From assembly GCF_036568125.1 (NCBI RefSeq), contig NZ_DATCTF010000015.1, positions 186,001-250,000 on the forward strand: DNA of 64,000 bases. The letters are read 5' to 3'. Shown piece by piece: positions 27,488-37,765 of this stretch. Each line of letters opens with the position of its first letter. The stretch's first letter is position 1. The position numbers were made by a program, and so were the translations under genes. Below the pieces are notes generated by a model. It made no database searches. It had not been told where the DNA came from and saw only the letters and a program-made list of their open reading frames with translations. Origin of the DNA: Magnetovibrio sp. (GTDB lineage: Bacteria > Pseudomonadota > Alphaproteobacteria > Rhodospirillales > Magnetovibrionaceae).

Positions 27488-28741
27488 ATGAGTGAGCACA
27501 AATCCGATTTTTTGAAAACCGTCATCGAACGCGGCTATATGCACCAGTGCACCGACTTGGCCGAATTGGACAATCAGGCCGCACAAGGCGTAGTGACCGC
27601 CTATATCGGCTTTGACTGCACCGCCCCCAGCCTGCACGTGGGTTCGCTTTTGCCGATCATGATGCTGCGCACGCTGCAAAAAACGGGGCATAAGCCGATC
27701 GTTTTGATGGGCGGCGGCACCACGCTGGTGGGCGACCCGTCAGGCAAGGACGAAAGCCGCAAGATGCTCACCGAGGCCGACATTCAGGCCAATATGGACA
27801 GCATCAAGCAAGTGTTCGCCAAATTCCTGACCTTCGGCGACGGCCCCACCGATGCGGTGATGGTCAACAACGCCGATTGGCTCAAGGGTCTCAACTACAT
27901 CGATTTTCTGCGCGATTTCGGCCCGCATTTCACCATCAACCGCATGCTCAGCTACGATTCCGTGAAACTGCGCCTGGATCGCGAACAACCGCTGACGTTC
28001 CTGGAATTCAACTACATGATCCTCCAGGCCTACGACTTTCTGGAGCTCAACCGCCGCACCGGCTGCGCGCTGCAAATGGGCGGCTCGGACCAGTGGGGCA
28101 ACATCGTCAACGGCGTGGAACTGACGCGTCGGGTCGATGGCAAGGAAGTGTTCGGCCTCACCACACCGTTGCTCACCACCTCGTCGGGGGCGAAAATGGG
28201 CAAGACCGCCGCTGGCGCGGTGTGGCTCAACGCCGAACAGCTCAGCCCTTACGATTACTGGCAGTACTGGCGCAACACCGAAGACGCCGATGTGGGCCGT
28301 TTCCTGCGCCTGTTCACCGAACTGCCGATTGATGAAATCGAACGCCTGGAAAAGCTTGAAGGCCAAGAGATCAACGAAGCGAAGAAGATCCTCGCCGATG
28401 AAACCACCCGTATGTGCCATGGCGAAGAGGCCGCGAAAGCCGCCCACGCCACCGCGCAAAAAACCTTCGAACAGGGTCAGTTGGGCGACGACCTTCCGAC
28501 CATCGAAGTGACCAAAGCGGAACTGGAACAAGGCATCCCTGCCTTTGCCGCGTTGGTCAAAGCGGGTTTGTGCGCGTCCAATGGCGAAGCCCGGCGTTTG
28601 ATCAAAGGCGGCGGCGGACGGCTCAACGACAAGGCTTTTGGCTCTGAAACCGACACCGTGACGCTCGCCGATCTGAACGCCGACGGCGTGGCCAAGCTGT
28701 CAGCTGGCAAAAAGCGTCACGCCCTGCTGCGCGCGATTTGA
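27488..28741 (+). CDS. tyrS: Tyrosyl-tRNA synthetase
   Basis: A 417-residue class I synthetase. The HIGH-type motif is PSLHVGS near 48, the tyrosine site includes [10 protein letters not shown], the KMSKS-type motif is KMGKT near 237, and the C-terminus is an S4 RNA-binding domain (about 350-415). It is the KMGKT subtype. The ATG is 131 bases from the divergent anmK start. Confidence 0.97.
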   Translation: MSEHKSDFLKTVIERGYMHQCTDLAELDNQAAQGVVTAYIGFDCTAPSLHVGSLLPIMMLRTLQKTGHKPIVLMGGGTTLVGDPSGKDESRKMLTEADIQANMDSIKQVFAKFLTFGDGPTDAVMVNNADWLKGLNYIDFLRDFGPHFTINRMLSYDSVKLRLDREQPLTFLEFNYMILQAYDFLELNRRTGCALQMGGSDQWGNIVNGVELTRRVDGKEVFGLTTPLLTTSSGAKMGKTAAGAVWLNAEQLSPYDYWQYWRNTEDADVGRFLRLFTELPIDEIERLEKLEGQEINEAKKILADETTRMCHGEEAAKAAHATAQKTFEQGQLGDDLPTIEVTKAELEQGIPAFAALVKAGLCASNGEARRLIKGGGGRLNDKAFGSETDTVTLADLNADGVAKLSAGKKRHALLRAI

Positions 28742-28747
28742 TTTTGC

Positions 28748-31700
28748 TTATTGAACCGGCGCAGGGGTGACCGTCGCGCGCGGCGCAGCTTTCGGCGACG
28801 GCGGCGTGAGCGGCTCTTGAGACTTTTGGGGCTCTTGGGGAGCCGGCACCGTTTGCGGCGCGGCTTTTTCAGGAATTTCTTTTTCCTTATCCGAGCCCGT
28901 AAAGATGCCGCGCAACAATCCGGGCGCCAAGGCGCTCAGCGGATTGACGGTGATCTCGACGTTTTCGCCGACGCCTTTCATCGTGTAAGTGGCGGCGAAC
29001 AGTCCGCCGCCCTTTTCCGGGCCGGTGAACAATTCGCCAATAATGGGAATTTTACCCAGCAACGCGTTGATGACATAGGCAGGAACCACCGTGCCTTTGA
29101 TGTCCATGAGCTTATTGTCCATGTCCACCGTGCCGCTGGCGGTGACCCCGATGGTCGGGCCCGAAGCGCGGGATTCGCTCAGCGTCAACACGCCGTTATC
29201 AAGCTTAAACGGCGCATCGAAGATGTCGAAGTTCAAGCCTTCCCCTTGCAGGGCGTCCAAAACCCCGGTCAGCGACATGATGCCGATCAGTTCGGCGAAC
29301 GCCGGGGCGTCTCTCATGGCGTAGTCTTCGACCTTGAGCACACCTTCCAACGGCGCGTCGGGACGCGGGTTCGTGTAGGCGGCCTTCATGTCCAGCGTGC
29401 CGCCTAAGATGTTGTCGTACAAATCCAGCGTCCTCAGCGCCGCCCCGGCGTTGTCAGAGGTGATCGACAGATAACGCAGTCCATCGGTGTCGGTATCGAG
29501 CATAAACTCGATACTACCGCCGCCTTTGGCGCCGCTGACCACGCCGGTGACGTCAATTTTGCGCCACCCGCCCTGTTCGCGGTAAACCGTACCGATCAAA
29601 TCCGTCAACACCCGGTCCTTGCGGATCATCAATGTGTGAATGTCCACCGCGACACTGACCAACAGGTCGTCATCGTCGATATTTTGGCGCGCCGGTACGT
29701 CGCGGATGCCGAGGATCTCATCCCACAGCAAACTCGCATCGAGGCTTTCGCCGCGCAGAACCAACTCCCAAGTGTTTCCCGGCGCCGGCGTCAGCGATGC
29801 CGACACGTCGGTGCTGCCGGAACGCATGGTGTTCAAATCAATCCGTTCCAAAGTCCCGTCGGGGAAAAACGTCGCTGAACCTGCGATGTCCATATCCGGG
29901 GCAGAGACCTCGAATTTGGGAATTTCCTGGGGCGCGCCGTCTTTTAAGCGGAATTCCAACACCGCCGTTCCCGGCACGCCCTTCGGCTTGCTCCAACCCA
30001 ATTCCGGTGCGGCAAGGCTGATGTTGGCCAGATCGATACGCGCCGACATCGATTGGCGTCCGTCGGCCAATTCGGTGTAGTTGACGTTGGCCTCGGCACC
30101 GCCGGACAGATAGCGCGACAAGATCCCGGGGACTTCGATGCCCAAGGCGGATAAATTCAGCACATCTTTGATGGTGCCCGACAATTCATAGCGATCGCGA
30201 AACAGCGCTCCATCGCGAAAATCGTGGTTCCATACCAATTGCACCGGCACGTTGCCGAGACTTGCGTCCCCCTTCAACTCCAACCCATCATTGGTCACCG
30301 CCAGGTCTAAATCGCCTTTGACCAGGTCCTTGTCGAACAACGCCCCCTTGATGCTGGCCGCGCTAAGCCGCGCCTGAGCTTCGGCCACGACCTCGGCGGC
30401 CAAAAGGTCGGCTTTCAGCGGAAATTGTAACCGCACATGAGCGGCCACCGTGCCGTCGGCGTTTTTCGGCTTTATGCCGAGATCCGACGCGAAGCCCAGC
30501 GGCTGATGATCGATCAATTCCAGCGCCGCGGGAACCGGCCCCAACACATCCATGCTGATGTCGGCTTCGGGCAGATCGTGTTGCAAGTTGAACAGCGCGA
30601 TGTCGCCGCCCATGATTTTCAGGCCTTTGTAGCCGTCCGCTTCTTCGACCTTGATGTCGAAACGCTTTTCATTGAACGTGGCGCTGCCCACGGCGTTTCG
30701 AACCGGCGGCATCGGCGCCAGATAATCAACGCTCAAGCCGTGGGCGTGAATTTCACCCGCCATCGACGCCAAGGTCAATGCGTCGTCACGGCCGGGACGC
30801 AACGCCAGACTGATCGAAGCGCGGTCCGCCACCCCGTCGCGCAAGTTCGGAATCACCCACGTGCGGGCATCCACGCCCAGTTGCTCCGGCCAATAGGATG
30901 GCAAGTCGTTGAACGCCACATCGGCAATCGAACCGGTGATGTCCACCGCCAATCCCGTGCCCATCACCCCCGCCCCATCGGCGGTCAAACCGTCAATCGT
31001 GGCGGTGAGGGTGGCGACCGGCCCGGCCGTGGCGCCCGCATGACCGCCACCGAGACCGATCTGCATATCCTTGATCACCACTCGTCCCGCCTGACGCGAA
31101 TAACTGAGCGCGGATGAGATGGATTTCAGCGGCATTTCGTGATCGATGGGGGTGGGCAGGTAAAAGGTTTCGCCATCCTTGAAGACCACGTCCAATTCGG
31201 CAATATCGATCGCCCCCGTCCCACCTTCGTAGCGGCCGTTGATGTGAAGCTCACCGACCGCCATGCGCTGCGCCCAGGCCAGGGCATCCAGCTTGGCCGC
31301 CAAGGGTACCGGCAAGGCCACGGCCCCCGGTCCGCCGCTGAGATCGAAGCCGACCCCTTCGACACGTCCGTTTTGTTCCATGCTCAAGGTGATGGTGCCC
31401 GACAGAGGCACATCGACCGCACCAAACACGTCCATTTTCGGCGATAAGGATACGAAATCGGCAGGCGTGAGCTTGTCGAAGCTGACGCCCAAATCAATCC
31501 GCTTGCCCGCCAGCAGGTAGCTGCCCTGGATCGACACCGCCGCCAACTTATCGCCCGCTTGCAGATCCAAATCCAACTCGGCGTTTAGTCCGCCTGCCGC
31601 ACGGATGAACTGGGCGTTGGCATTGGGCGCATACCACGTGGTGCCAAGCGTCCGGTCCTCATAGGTGATCTCACCGGCGACGATGGAAATACGCTTAAGG

Positions 31701-32179
31701 AAACTCATCGCCTGCTTCGGGTCGGGTTCTTGCAGCATCAACAAGATCATCGACGCGACAAAATCGTTGGAGCTTTCTTTTGTGCCTTGTATGCCCAGGG
31801 CGAAGCTGCCGTCGGCGTCGCGCACGACGCGAAAACGCGGGCCGAAAAATTCGACCGAGCGCGGCGCGACCGCCCCCTTCAGCAATGCCTCGGCACTCAG
31901 CGAAATCGACACTTCGGGAACGGTGGCGATTTCCTCGCCGTTGGGCAACGAGGTGCGCAGGTTGACGATGCGAATATCCAGGGTGCGTTCCCACCCCGCC
32001 CAGGTGAGAATCGTGTCGTCCACGGCCAGCTTGACCGAACCTTTGTGGACCTCGGCCAGCGCCCCTTCGATGTAGGGGGTGAGAAAGCTGATCGAAACGG
32101 GCCCCGACGCCAAACGCCAGGCGACCAACAGCGTCGCCACCAGCAGACCCACGCCGAGCCCGCCGATGACCTGAACCAT
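28748..32179 (-). CDS. Large AsmA-like / DUF3971 (YhdP-type) envelope protein
   Basis: A protein of at least 1,143 residues: one N-terminal membrane helix (about 6-24), then a very long periplasmic beta-rich body of DUF3971/AsmA-C type, and a Pro-rich tail of about 40 residues. Such proteins bridge inner and outer membranes and move phospholipid. The ATG at 32179 has a Shine-Dalgarno only one base away. An in-frame CTG at 32203, preceded by AGAGGG at eight to nine bases, would add LVKRVFRG-like basic residues before the helix, as expected for an inner-membrane anchor, so the true start may be there. It converges with tyrS. Confidence 0.85.
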   Translation of the reverse strand: MVQVIGGLGVGLLVATLLVAWRLASGPVSISFLTPYIEGALAEVHKGSVKLAVDDTILTWAGWERTLDIRIVNLRTSLPNGEEIATVPEVSISLSAEALLKGAVAPRSVEFFGPRFRVVRDADGSFALGIQGTKESSNDFVASMILLMLQEPDPKQAMSFLKRISIVAGEITYEDRTLGTTWYAPNANAQFIRAAGGLNAELDLDLQAGDKLAAVSIQGSYLLAGKRIDLGVSFDKLTPADFVSLSPKMDVFGAVDVPLSGTITLSMEQNGRVEGVGFDLSGGPGAVALPVPLAAKLDALAWAQRMAVGELHINGRYEGGTGAIDIAELDVVFKDGETFYLPTPIDHEMPLKSISSALSYSRQAGRVVIKDMQIGLGGGHAGATAGPVATLTATIDGLTADGAGVMGTGLAVDITGSIADVAFNDLPSYWPEQLGVDARTWVIPNLRDGVADRASISLALRPGRDDALTLASMAGEIHAHGLSVDYLAPMPPVRNAVGSATFNEKRFDIKVEEADGYKGLKIMGGDIALFNLQHDLPEADISMDVLGPVPAALELIDHQPLGFASDLGIKPKNADGTVAAHVRLQFPLKADLLAAEVVAEAQARLSAASIKGALFDKDLVKGDLDLAVTNDGLELKGDASLGNVPVQLVWNHDFRDGALFRDRYELSGTIKDVLNLSALGIEVPGILSRYLSGGAEANVNYTELADGRQSMSARIDLANISLAAPELGWSKPKGVPGTAVLEFRLKDGAPQEIPKFEVSAPDMDIAGSATFFPDGTLERIDLNTMRSGSTDVSASLTPAPGNTWELVLRGESLDASLLWDEILGIRDVPARQNIDDDDLLVSVAVDIHTLMIRKDRVLTDLIGTVYREQGGWRKIDVTGVVSGAKGGGSIEFMLDTDTDGLRYLSITSDNAGAALRTLDLYDNILGGTLDMKAAYTNPRPDAPLEGVLKVEDYAMRDAPAFAELIGIMSLTGVLDALQGEGLNFDIFDAPFKLDNGVLTLSESRASGPTIGVTASGTVDMDNKLMDIKGTVVPAYVINALLGKIPIIGELFTGPEKGGGLFAATYTMKGVGENVEITVNPLSALAPGLLRGIFTGSDKEKEIPEKAAPQTVPAPQEPQKSQEPLTPPSPKAAPRATVTPAPVQ

Positions 32180-32278
32180 GCCTCTGAAAACGCGTTTGAC
32201 CAGTGGACTTTTCCCTCTGCCTCAAGGCATGCTGATGACACATCCTGACGTCAACAGACTTAAAGAATTCAAAATATC

Positions 32279-35200
32279 ATGCGGCTTTTCGACTACACCC
32301 CCCAAAACCTGCCAGAACCCGCCCATCAGGACCGTGTCACGACCGGCTGGGAACGCTATTTGGAAGCCGCCCAAAAGCAAAACGAGGATGCCGCCGAACT
32401 CGCCGCCTTCGTTCAAGACCTGAAAACGGACCCGGTCGGCGCCAAGCTGGCCGCATCCGTATTCGGAAACTCTCCGTTTCTTAGCGCATGCTGGATCAAT
32501 GATCCACAGTTCACGAAGGACTTACTCGAACGAGGTCCCAACGCAATGCGCGACGCGGTACTCAAAGCCACCCGCGAAGACAGCAAGAGTCTCGACGAAG
32601 CGGCGCTGAAAAGTCATTTGCGACGGCAAAAAAAGCGCCTCGCCCTGACCGCCGCATTGGCCGATATCTCTGGTCAATGGGACTTGTTCGACGTTACCGG
32701 CGCACTGTCGGACTTTGCCGACGCCGCCACCTCGGCGGCTTGCGCGTTTCAGCTCAAGACCCTGGAACGGCGCGGCAAAATCAAACTCAAAAATCCCGAC
32801 GACCCGGAACACGGTTCAGGCCTGGTGGTGCTGGGCATGGGCAAGCTGGGTGGGCGTGAGCTCAATTATTCATCCGACATCGACTTGATCTTGCTGTTCG
32901 ATCCCGATGTGATCGAGACCGATGAGCCGATGGAGTTGCAACAGAGCTTCATTCGTTTGGCGCGCGGCCTGGTGAGCATGCTCGATGAACGCACCGCGGA
33001 CGGTTACGTATTTCGCACCGACTTGCGCCTGCGTCCGGACCCGGGTTCCACGCCGCTGGCCATTTCCACCCACGCGGCGGAAGTCTATTACGAAAGCATC
33101 GGCCAAAACTGGGAACGCGCCGCCATGATCAAGGCCCGGCCCATCGCTGGCGACAAACAGGCAGGTGCCGCGTTCCTGGCGCACTTGAAGCCGTTCGTGT
33201 GGCGCAAAAGCCTGGACTTCGCCGCCATCCAAGATATTCAATCGATCAAACGCCAGATCAATGCGCACAAGGGCGGAACCCGCATCAAGCTGCACGGCCA
33301 CAATGTCAAATTGGGCCGCGGCGGCATCCGCGAAATCGAATTCTACGCCCAGACCCAACAGCTGATCTGGGGCGGGCGCGATCGCAATCTGCGCAGAATC
33401 CCCACCCTCGACGCACTCAACGCCCTGGTCGCGGCGGGACATGAGCAACCCGACAATGTCCTAATTCTGGATCAAGCCTACCGCTATCTGCGCCGGGTCG
33501 AACACCGCCTGCAAATGGTCAACGATGAGCAGACCCATACCCTGCCCGAAGACGAAGCAGGACTGAAGGACATCGCCACGTTTCTAGGTTACGACACCCT
33601 CGATGCCTTCGCCCAGGAACTGCTGGCGACATTGGGACGGGTCGAAACCCTGTACGCCGAACTGTTCCCCGAAGGCGAGCAGCTTTCCGACGCAGGCAGC
33701 GATGGCGGCAATCTGGTTTTCACCGGTGGCGAAAGCGATCCTGAAACGCTCAAAACCTTGCGCAACATGGGCTATCAAAACCCCGAAGCCGTCGATGCGG
33801 CGGTGCGCGGTTGGCACCACGCACGGTATCGCAGCACCCGTTCGGCGCGCTCTCGGGCGATCTTGACCGAGCTGATGCCGAGCGTGCTGCGCGCCATGGC
33901 GTCGACTGCCGAGCCCGACACGGCGTTGCTGCGCTTCGACGAATTTCTCTCAAAGCTGCCTGCCGGCGTGCAGTTGTTTTCGATGTTCCAGTCCAATCCG
34001 CAAATGCTGGAACTGATCGCCGAAATTCTCGGCACCGCGCCACGCTTAGCCGAACATTTGGCGCGCAAAGCGCATCTTCTGGACGGTGTGCTGACGCCGG
34101 GCTTCTTGGATGAACCGCCCAGCGCCGAAGAGATGCGTACCGAGCTGGACGAGGTGTTGCAAGACGCCACCTGCATGGAAGACGTTCTGGATCTGGCGCG
34201 CCGCTGGGCCAAGGACCGCAAATTCCAGGTCGGCGTGCAGATCCTCAAAGGCACCATCGACGAACGCGAGAGCCAGCGCGCCTTGTCGGATGTTGCAGAA
34301 ACCCTGCTGGGCGCTCTGCAGCCGCGCGTCGAAGCCGAATTCAGCGCCCGTCACGGCGTCGTGCCCGGCGGCGCGATGACCGTGGTCGCCTTTGGCAAGC
34401 TGGGTGGACGCGAAAAAACTCCGACTTCAGACATGGACATCACCTTCGTTTACGATTGCGACGAAGGCGCCACCACTTCCGACGGCGAGAAACCCCTGGC
34501 CGTCAGCCAATACTTTGCCCGTCTCAGCCAGCGCCTGATCAACGCTCTTTCGGCGCAAACGGCGGAAGGCGACTTGTACGAAGTCGATATGCGCCTGCGT
34601 CCCAGCGGCAACGCCGGTCCGATCGCCACCTCGCTGTCGGCGTTCAAGCAATATCTCGCCAGCGACGCCTGGACGTGGGAGTTCATGGCCTTGACCCGCG
34701 CCCGCGCCCTGACCGGCCCCGAAGAGTTTCACCACCGCGTGCAAACCGTGATCCGCGATGCGTTGACGGACAAACGCGATCCCGACAAGCTGGTGGTTGA
34801 CGTGTCCGATATGCGCGCGCGCATGGATCAAGAACGCCACACCGACATCCCGTGGGAAATCAAAGACTATCGTGGCGGCTTGGTGGATATCGAATTCATC
34901 TCTCAATACCTTCAGCTCAGGCATGCTCACGCCCATCCCGAAATACTCTCGCCGACTACGCGCACCGCATTGGGTAACCTCAAAAAAGCCGAGCTGCTCG
35001 AATCCGACGTCGCCAATCGGCTGATTTTGGCGTTGGATCTTTGGCAGTCGGTTCAGGGCCTATTGCGTCTGACCTTCACCGCACAACAGCGCGCCCGCCA
35101 CGAATTCGTCATGCCCAAGAGCCTGGAACGACAAATTTGCCGTGTGACACAGACCGAGACCGTCACCGCCGCCGAAGAGCGCATCAAAACCACTGCTGCC

Positions 35201-35281
35201 TGGGTGCTGGAAACATTCCACGACCTGATCGACGCCCCAGCGGAAGCCGCCCGTCCCAATGTGAGTTCCGACCTCAGCTAA
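32279..35281 (+). CDS. glnE: Glutamine synthetase adenylyltransferase/deadenylase GlnE
   Basis: A 1,000-residue bifunctional enzyme. The N-terminal nucleotidyltransferase (deadenylylation) has GMGKLGGRELN followed by SSDIDL near 195; the C-terminal one (adenylylation) has FGKLGGREK and TSDMDI near 710. Regulation domains follow each. It adds or removes AMP on glutamine synthetase in response to PII and glutamine. It is divergent from the AsmA-like gene, with about 100 bases between. Confidence 0.96.
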   Translation: MRLFDYTPQNLPEPAHQDRVTTGWERYLEAAQKQNEDAAELAAFVQDLKTDPVGAKLAASVFGNSPFLSACWINDPQFTKDLLERGPNAMRDAVLKATREDSKSLDEAALKSHLRRQKKRLALTAALADISGQWDLFDVTGALSDFADAATSAACAFQLKTLERRGKIKLKNPDDPEHGSGLVVLGMGKLGGRELNYSSDIDLILLFDPDVIETDEPMELQQSFIRLARGLVSMLDERTADGYVFRTDLRLRPDPGSTPLAISTHAAEVYYESIGQNWERAAMIKARPIAGDKQAGAAFLAHLKPFVWRKSLDFAAIQDIQSIKRQINAHKGGTRIKLHGHNVKLGRGGIREIEFYAQTQQLIWGGRDRNLRRIPTLDALNALVAAGHEQPDNVLILDQAYRYLRRVEHRLQMVNDEQTHTLPEDEAGLKDIATFLGYDTLDAFAQELLATLGRVETLYAELFPEGEQLSDAGSDGGNLVFTGGESDPETLKTLRNMGYQNPEAVDAAVRGWHHARYRSTRSARSRAILTELMPSVLRAMASTAEPDTALLRFDEFLSKLPAGVQLFSMFQSNPQMLELIAEILGTAPRLAEHLARKAHLLDGVLTPGFLDEPPSAEEMRTELDEVLQDATCMEDVLDLARRWAKDRKFQVGVQILKGTIDERESQRALSDVAETLLGALQPRVEAEFSARHGVVPGGAMTVVAFGKLGGREKTPTSDMDITFVYDCDEGATTSDGEKPLAVSQYFARLSQRLINALSAQTAEGDLYEVDMRLRPSGNAGPIATSLSAFKQYLASDAWTWEFMALTRARALTGPEEFHHRVQTVIRDALTDKRDPDKLVVDVSDMRARMDQERHTDIPWEIKDYRGGLVDIEFISQYLQLRHAHAHPEILSPTTRTALGNLKKAELLESDVANRLILALDLWQSVQGLLRLTFTAQQRARHEFVMPKSLERQICRVTQTETVTAAEERIKTTAAWVLETFHDLIDAPAEAARPNVSSDLS

Positions 35282-35415
35282 CGCTTTGAATAGCATGGAA
35301 AGCAGCACGCTTATTTTACAGTTTTTATTGTGTTATATTGCATTTAGGTATAGACTCTCACACCTTGCGCGTCGAATGGACGCTGACGTAATTCTGTGGG
35401 ATGGAGAACAAGCAT

Positions 35416-36465
35416 ATGGCGGCTGGCGAAACCGAAACCAAAATCGAAGCAGCGATCGCAACTGAGAAAAAAGCAGCTGCAAAACCCAAACCGGCAGCCA
35501 AGTCGAAAGACCAGTCCAAAGCCAAATCGGCCCAGCCAGCGACCAAGCCCGCAGCCAGGCCTGCAACCGCTAAATCACACGGTCTGCACCCCGCTATTCA
35601 CAAAAGCCACGCGCTGTTGCAGCACGACCGCGAACAGAACAAAAAATTTCCCCTGCCCGACAACTACCCCTACAAAACCCGTATGCGCCGCCCTCAGTAC
35701 GAGGCCCGCAAGCAGGAACTGCAGATCGAACTGCTCAAAGTTCAGAACTGGGTCAAGGACACCGGTCAGCGCGTGTTGTGCATCTTCGAAGGTCGCGATG
35801 CTGCCGGCAAGGGCGGCACCATCAAGCGCTTTACCGAGCATCTCAACCCACGCGGCGCACGGGTGGTGGCGTTGGAAAAACCCACCGACGAAGAACGCGG
35901 CCAATGGTATTTCCAGCGCTACGTCGAGCAATTGCCGACCAAGGGCGAAATGGTCTTTTTCGACCGCTCTTGGTACAACCGCGCCGGGGTCGAGCGGGTG
36001 ATGGGCTTTTGTTCACCCGCCGAATACATGGAGTTCATGCGCCAAGTGCCGGAGTTCGAACGCATGCTGGTGCGCAGCGGCATCCGGCTGTTTAAATTCT
36101 GGTTCTCGGTCAGCCGTGAAGAACAATTGCGTCGGTTCCAATCGCGCCAGAACGACCCGCTCAAGCACTGGAAGCTGAGCCCGGTGGACGTGGAATCGCT
36201 CGACCGCTGGGACGAATATTCCGAGGCCAAGGAAAGCATGTTTTTCTACACCCACACCGCCGATGCGCCGTGGACGGTGGTGCGCTCCGACGACAAAAAA
36301 CGCGCACGCATCAACTGCATGCGCAACTTCCTCTCCAACATGCCCTATCCCGGCAAGGACGACGAAGTGAACACCACGCCCGATCCGCGCCTTGTCGGTT
36401 TCGCCGATACGTTCTATGAAACCTTGGATGACTTCGATCCGGAGAAGAAAAAGCTCCGCATCTGA
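35416..36465 (+). CDS. ppk2: Polyphosphate kinase 2 with Ala/Lys/Pro-rich N-terminal extension
   Basis: A 349-residue PPK2: Walker A FEGRDAAGKGG near 125, FFDRSWYNRAGVERVMGF near 185, and the C-terminal lid region. The class uses polyphosphate to phosphorylate nucleotides. Before the kinase core is an extension of about 50 residues rich in Ala, Lys and Pro (AAAKPKPAAKSK type), resembling histone H1-like tails; it may bind polyphosphate or DNA. ATG 35416 has GGAG nine bases upstream and is preferred over ATG 35401. It heads a run with bcp and the DUF455 gene. Confidence 0.94.
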   Translation: MAAGETETKIEAAIATEKKAAAKPKPAAKSKDQSKAKSAQPATKPAARPATAKSHGLHPAIHKSHALLQHDREQNKKFPLPDNYPYKTRMRRPQYEARKQELQIELLKVQNWVKDTGQRVLCIFEGRDAAGKGGTIKRFTEHLNPRGARVVALEKPTDEERGQWYFQRYVEQLPTKGEMVFFDRSWYNRAGVERVMGFCSPAEYMEFMRQVPEFERMLVRSGIRLFKFWFSVSREEQLRRFQSRQNDPLKHWKLSPVDVESLDRWDEYSEAKESMFFYTHTADAPWTVVRSDDKKRARINCMRNFLSNMPYPGKDDEVNTTPDPRLVGFADTFYETLDDFDPEKKKLRI

Positions 36466-36491
36466 TAAAGCCAAATTCTAAGAGGATGATT

Positions 36492-36956
36492 ATGAGCGTA
36501 ACCATCGGCGACAAAGCCCCTGCCTTCGACCTGCCCACGGATGGGGGAGGACGACTGAAGCTGTCCGATCTCAAAGGCAAGACTGTGGTGCTGTACTTCT
36601 ATCCCAAAGACAGTACCCCGGGCTGCACCACCGAAGGCAACGACTTCGCCGCCTTGCATGACGCGTTCGAAAAGGCCGGTGCGGTGGTCCTCGGCGCCAG
36701 CAAGGACAGCGTCAAACGTCACGACAACTTCAAGGCCAAGCAGGGCTTTCCATTCACCTTGCTGTCTGACGAAGAAGGCACCCTGTGCGAGGCCTATGGC
36801 GTGTGGGTTTTGAAAAAGAACTACGGCCGCGAATACATGGGCATCGAACGTGCGACCTTCGTCATCGACGCCAAAGGCAAGATCGCTCACGAATGGCGCA
36901 AGGTGCGCGTCAAAGGTCACGCCCAAGCCGTCTTGGAAGCAGTGCAAAGCCTGTAA
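36492..36956 (+). CDS. bcp: Peroxiredoxin of the BCP/PrxQ family
   Basis: A 154-residue thiol peroxidase. The peroxidatic Cys45 is in STPGCTTEGNDF. The resolving Cys that E. coli Bcp has at position 50 is Asn here; the only other Cys visible is Cys99, so the protein may be 1-Cys or use Cys99. ATG 36492 with AGAGGA five bases upstream is preferred over the ATG at 36486. It is 26 bases after ppk2 and overlaps the DUF455 start at TAATG. Confidence 0.95.
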   Translation: MSVTIGDKAPAFDLPTDGGGRLKLSDLKGKTVVLYFYPKDSTPGCTTEGNDFAALHDAFEKAGAVVLGASKDSVKRHDNFKAKQGFPFTLLSDEEGTLCEAYGVWVLKKNYGREYMGIERATFVIDAKGKIAHEWRKVRVKGHAQAVLEAVQSL

Positions 36957-36991
36957 TGGCTGTGACGACCCTGATGGCTGTGACGACCCTG
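36956..36991 (+). repeat. Perfect 18-base tandem duplication at a start codon
   Basis: ATGGCTGTGACGACCCTG occurs twice in direct succession (36956-36973, 36974-36991). It duplicates the start codon and six codons in frame. Confidence 0.95.
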
Positions 36992-37765
36992 ACCGAGGCC
37001 GCCTTGGCCGTTCTCAATGCAGCCGCACCCGCAGACAAGGTGCGCCTGACCTACGATTTTGCCCAGATGTGGCGCGACGGCGATATTGCCGCCGTCGGCG
37101 ACACCCAGCCGCCCGAACGCCCCGCACGCCCGGCAAAGCCGGAACTGTGCAGTCCCGGCGACATGCCCAAGCGCTCCGCCGGTGGCGGCAAGCGGCGCGT
37201 CAACTTGATCCACGCCATCGCCCACATCGAACTCAACGCCATCGATCTGGCATGGGATGTGGTGGCGCGGTTCACCCACGAGGATTTGCCCAAGGGCTTT
37301 TTCGACGACTGGGTTCAAGTGGCCGAAGACGAAGCCCGCCATTTCGAAATGCTCGAACAGCGTCTTGGCGAACTCGACGCACATTACGGCGATTTGCCCG
37401 CCCACGACGGTTTATGGGAGGCCGCCGTCAACACCGCCGACGACATCCTGGCGCGTTTAAGCCTGGTGCCGATGGTGTTGGAAGCGCGCGGCCTCGACAC
37501 CACGCCCGCGTCGGTGGAACGCCTACGCGCCAACGGCGACGACGCCACCGCCGCCATCATGCAGCAAATCGGCGACGAAGAAATCGCTCACGTCGCCGCC
37601 GGGGTCCGCTGGTTCGAACATGTCTGTGCCGCGCGTGGGCTCGATCCGGTGCCGACCTTTCAAGCCCTGGTGGCGAAACATTTCAAAGGCCGACTGAAAC
37701 CACCGTTCAACACCGCCGCCCGAACCCAGGCGGGCATGGGACATCACTATTACGCGTTTGACTGA
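36956..37765 (+). CDS. DUF455 ferritin-like protein
   Basis: A 269-residue helical protein of the DUF455 family. Candidate diiron ligands are the Glu in AHIEL (92), EARH (126, 129) and a later GDEEIAH segment, the pattern of ferritin-like oxygenases such as MiaE. Activity is unknown. The gene starts at the ATG overlapping the bcp stop. The first 18 bases are tandemly repeated, giving MAVTTLMAVTTL and two in-frame starts (36956 and 36974). The frame is open further upstream, inside bcp, but that is a shadow. Confidence 0.88.
   Translation: MAVTTLMAVTTLTEAALAVLNAAAPADKVRLTYDFAQMWRDGDIAAVGDTQPPERPARPAKPELCSPGDMPKRSAGGGKRRVNLIHAIAHIELNAIDLAWDVVARFTHEDLPKGFFDDWVQVAEDEARHFEMLEQRLGELDAHYGDLPAHDGLWEAAVNTADDILARLSLVPMVLEARGLDTTPASVERLRANGDDATAAIMQQIGDEEIAHVAAGVRWFEHVCAARGLDPVPTFQALVAKHFKGRLKPPFNTAARTQAGMGHHYYAFD

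Noticed and set aside
35300-35400. Promoter candidates before ppk2
   Set aside because: TATATT- and TATAGA-like boxes exist but no -35 box at acceptable spacing.
36785-36955. N-terminal extension of the DUF455 frame into bcp
   Set aside because: It overlaps bcp; the TAATG junction and the repeat mark the real start.
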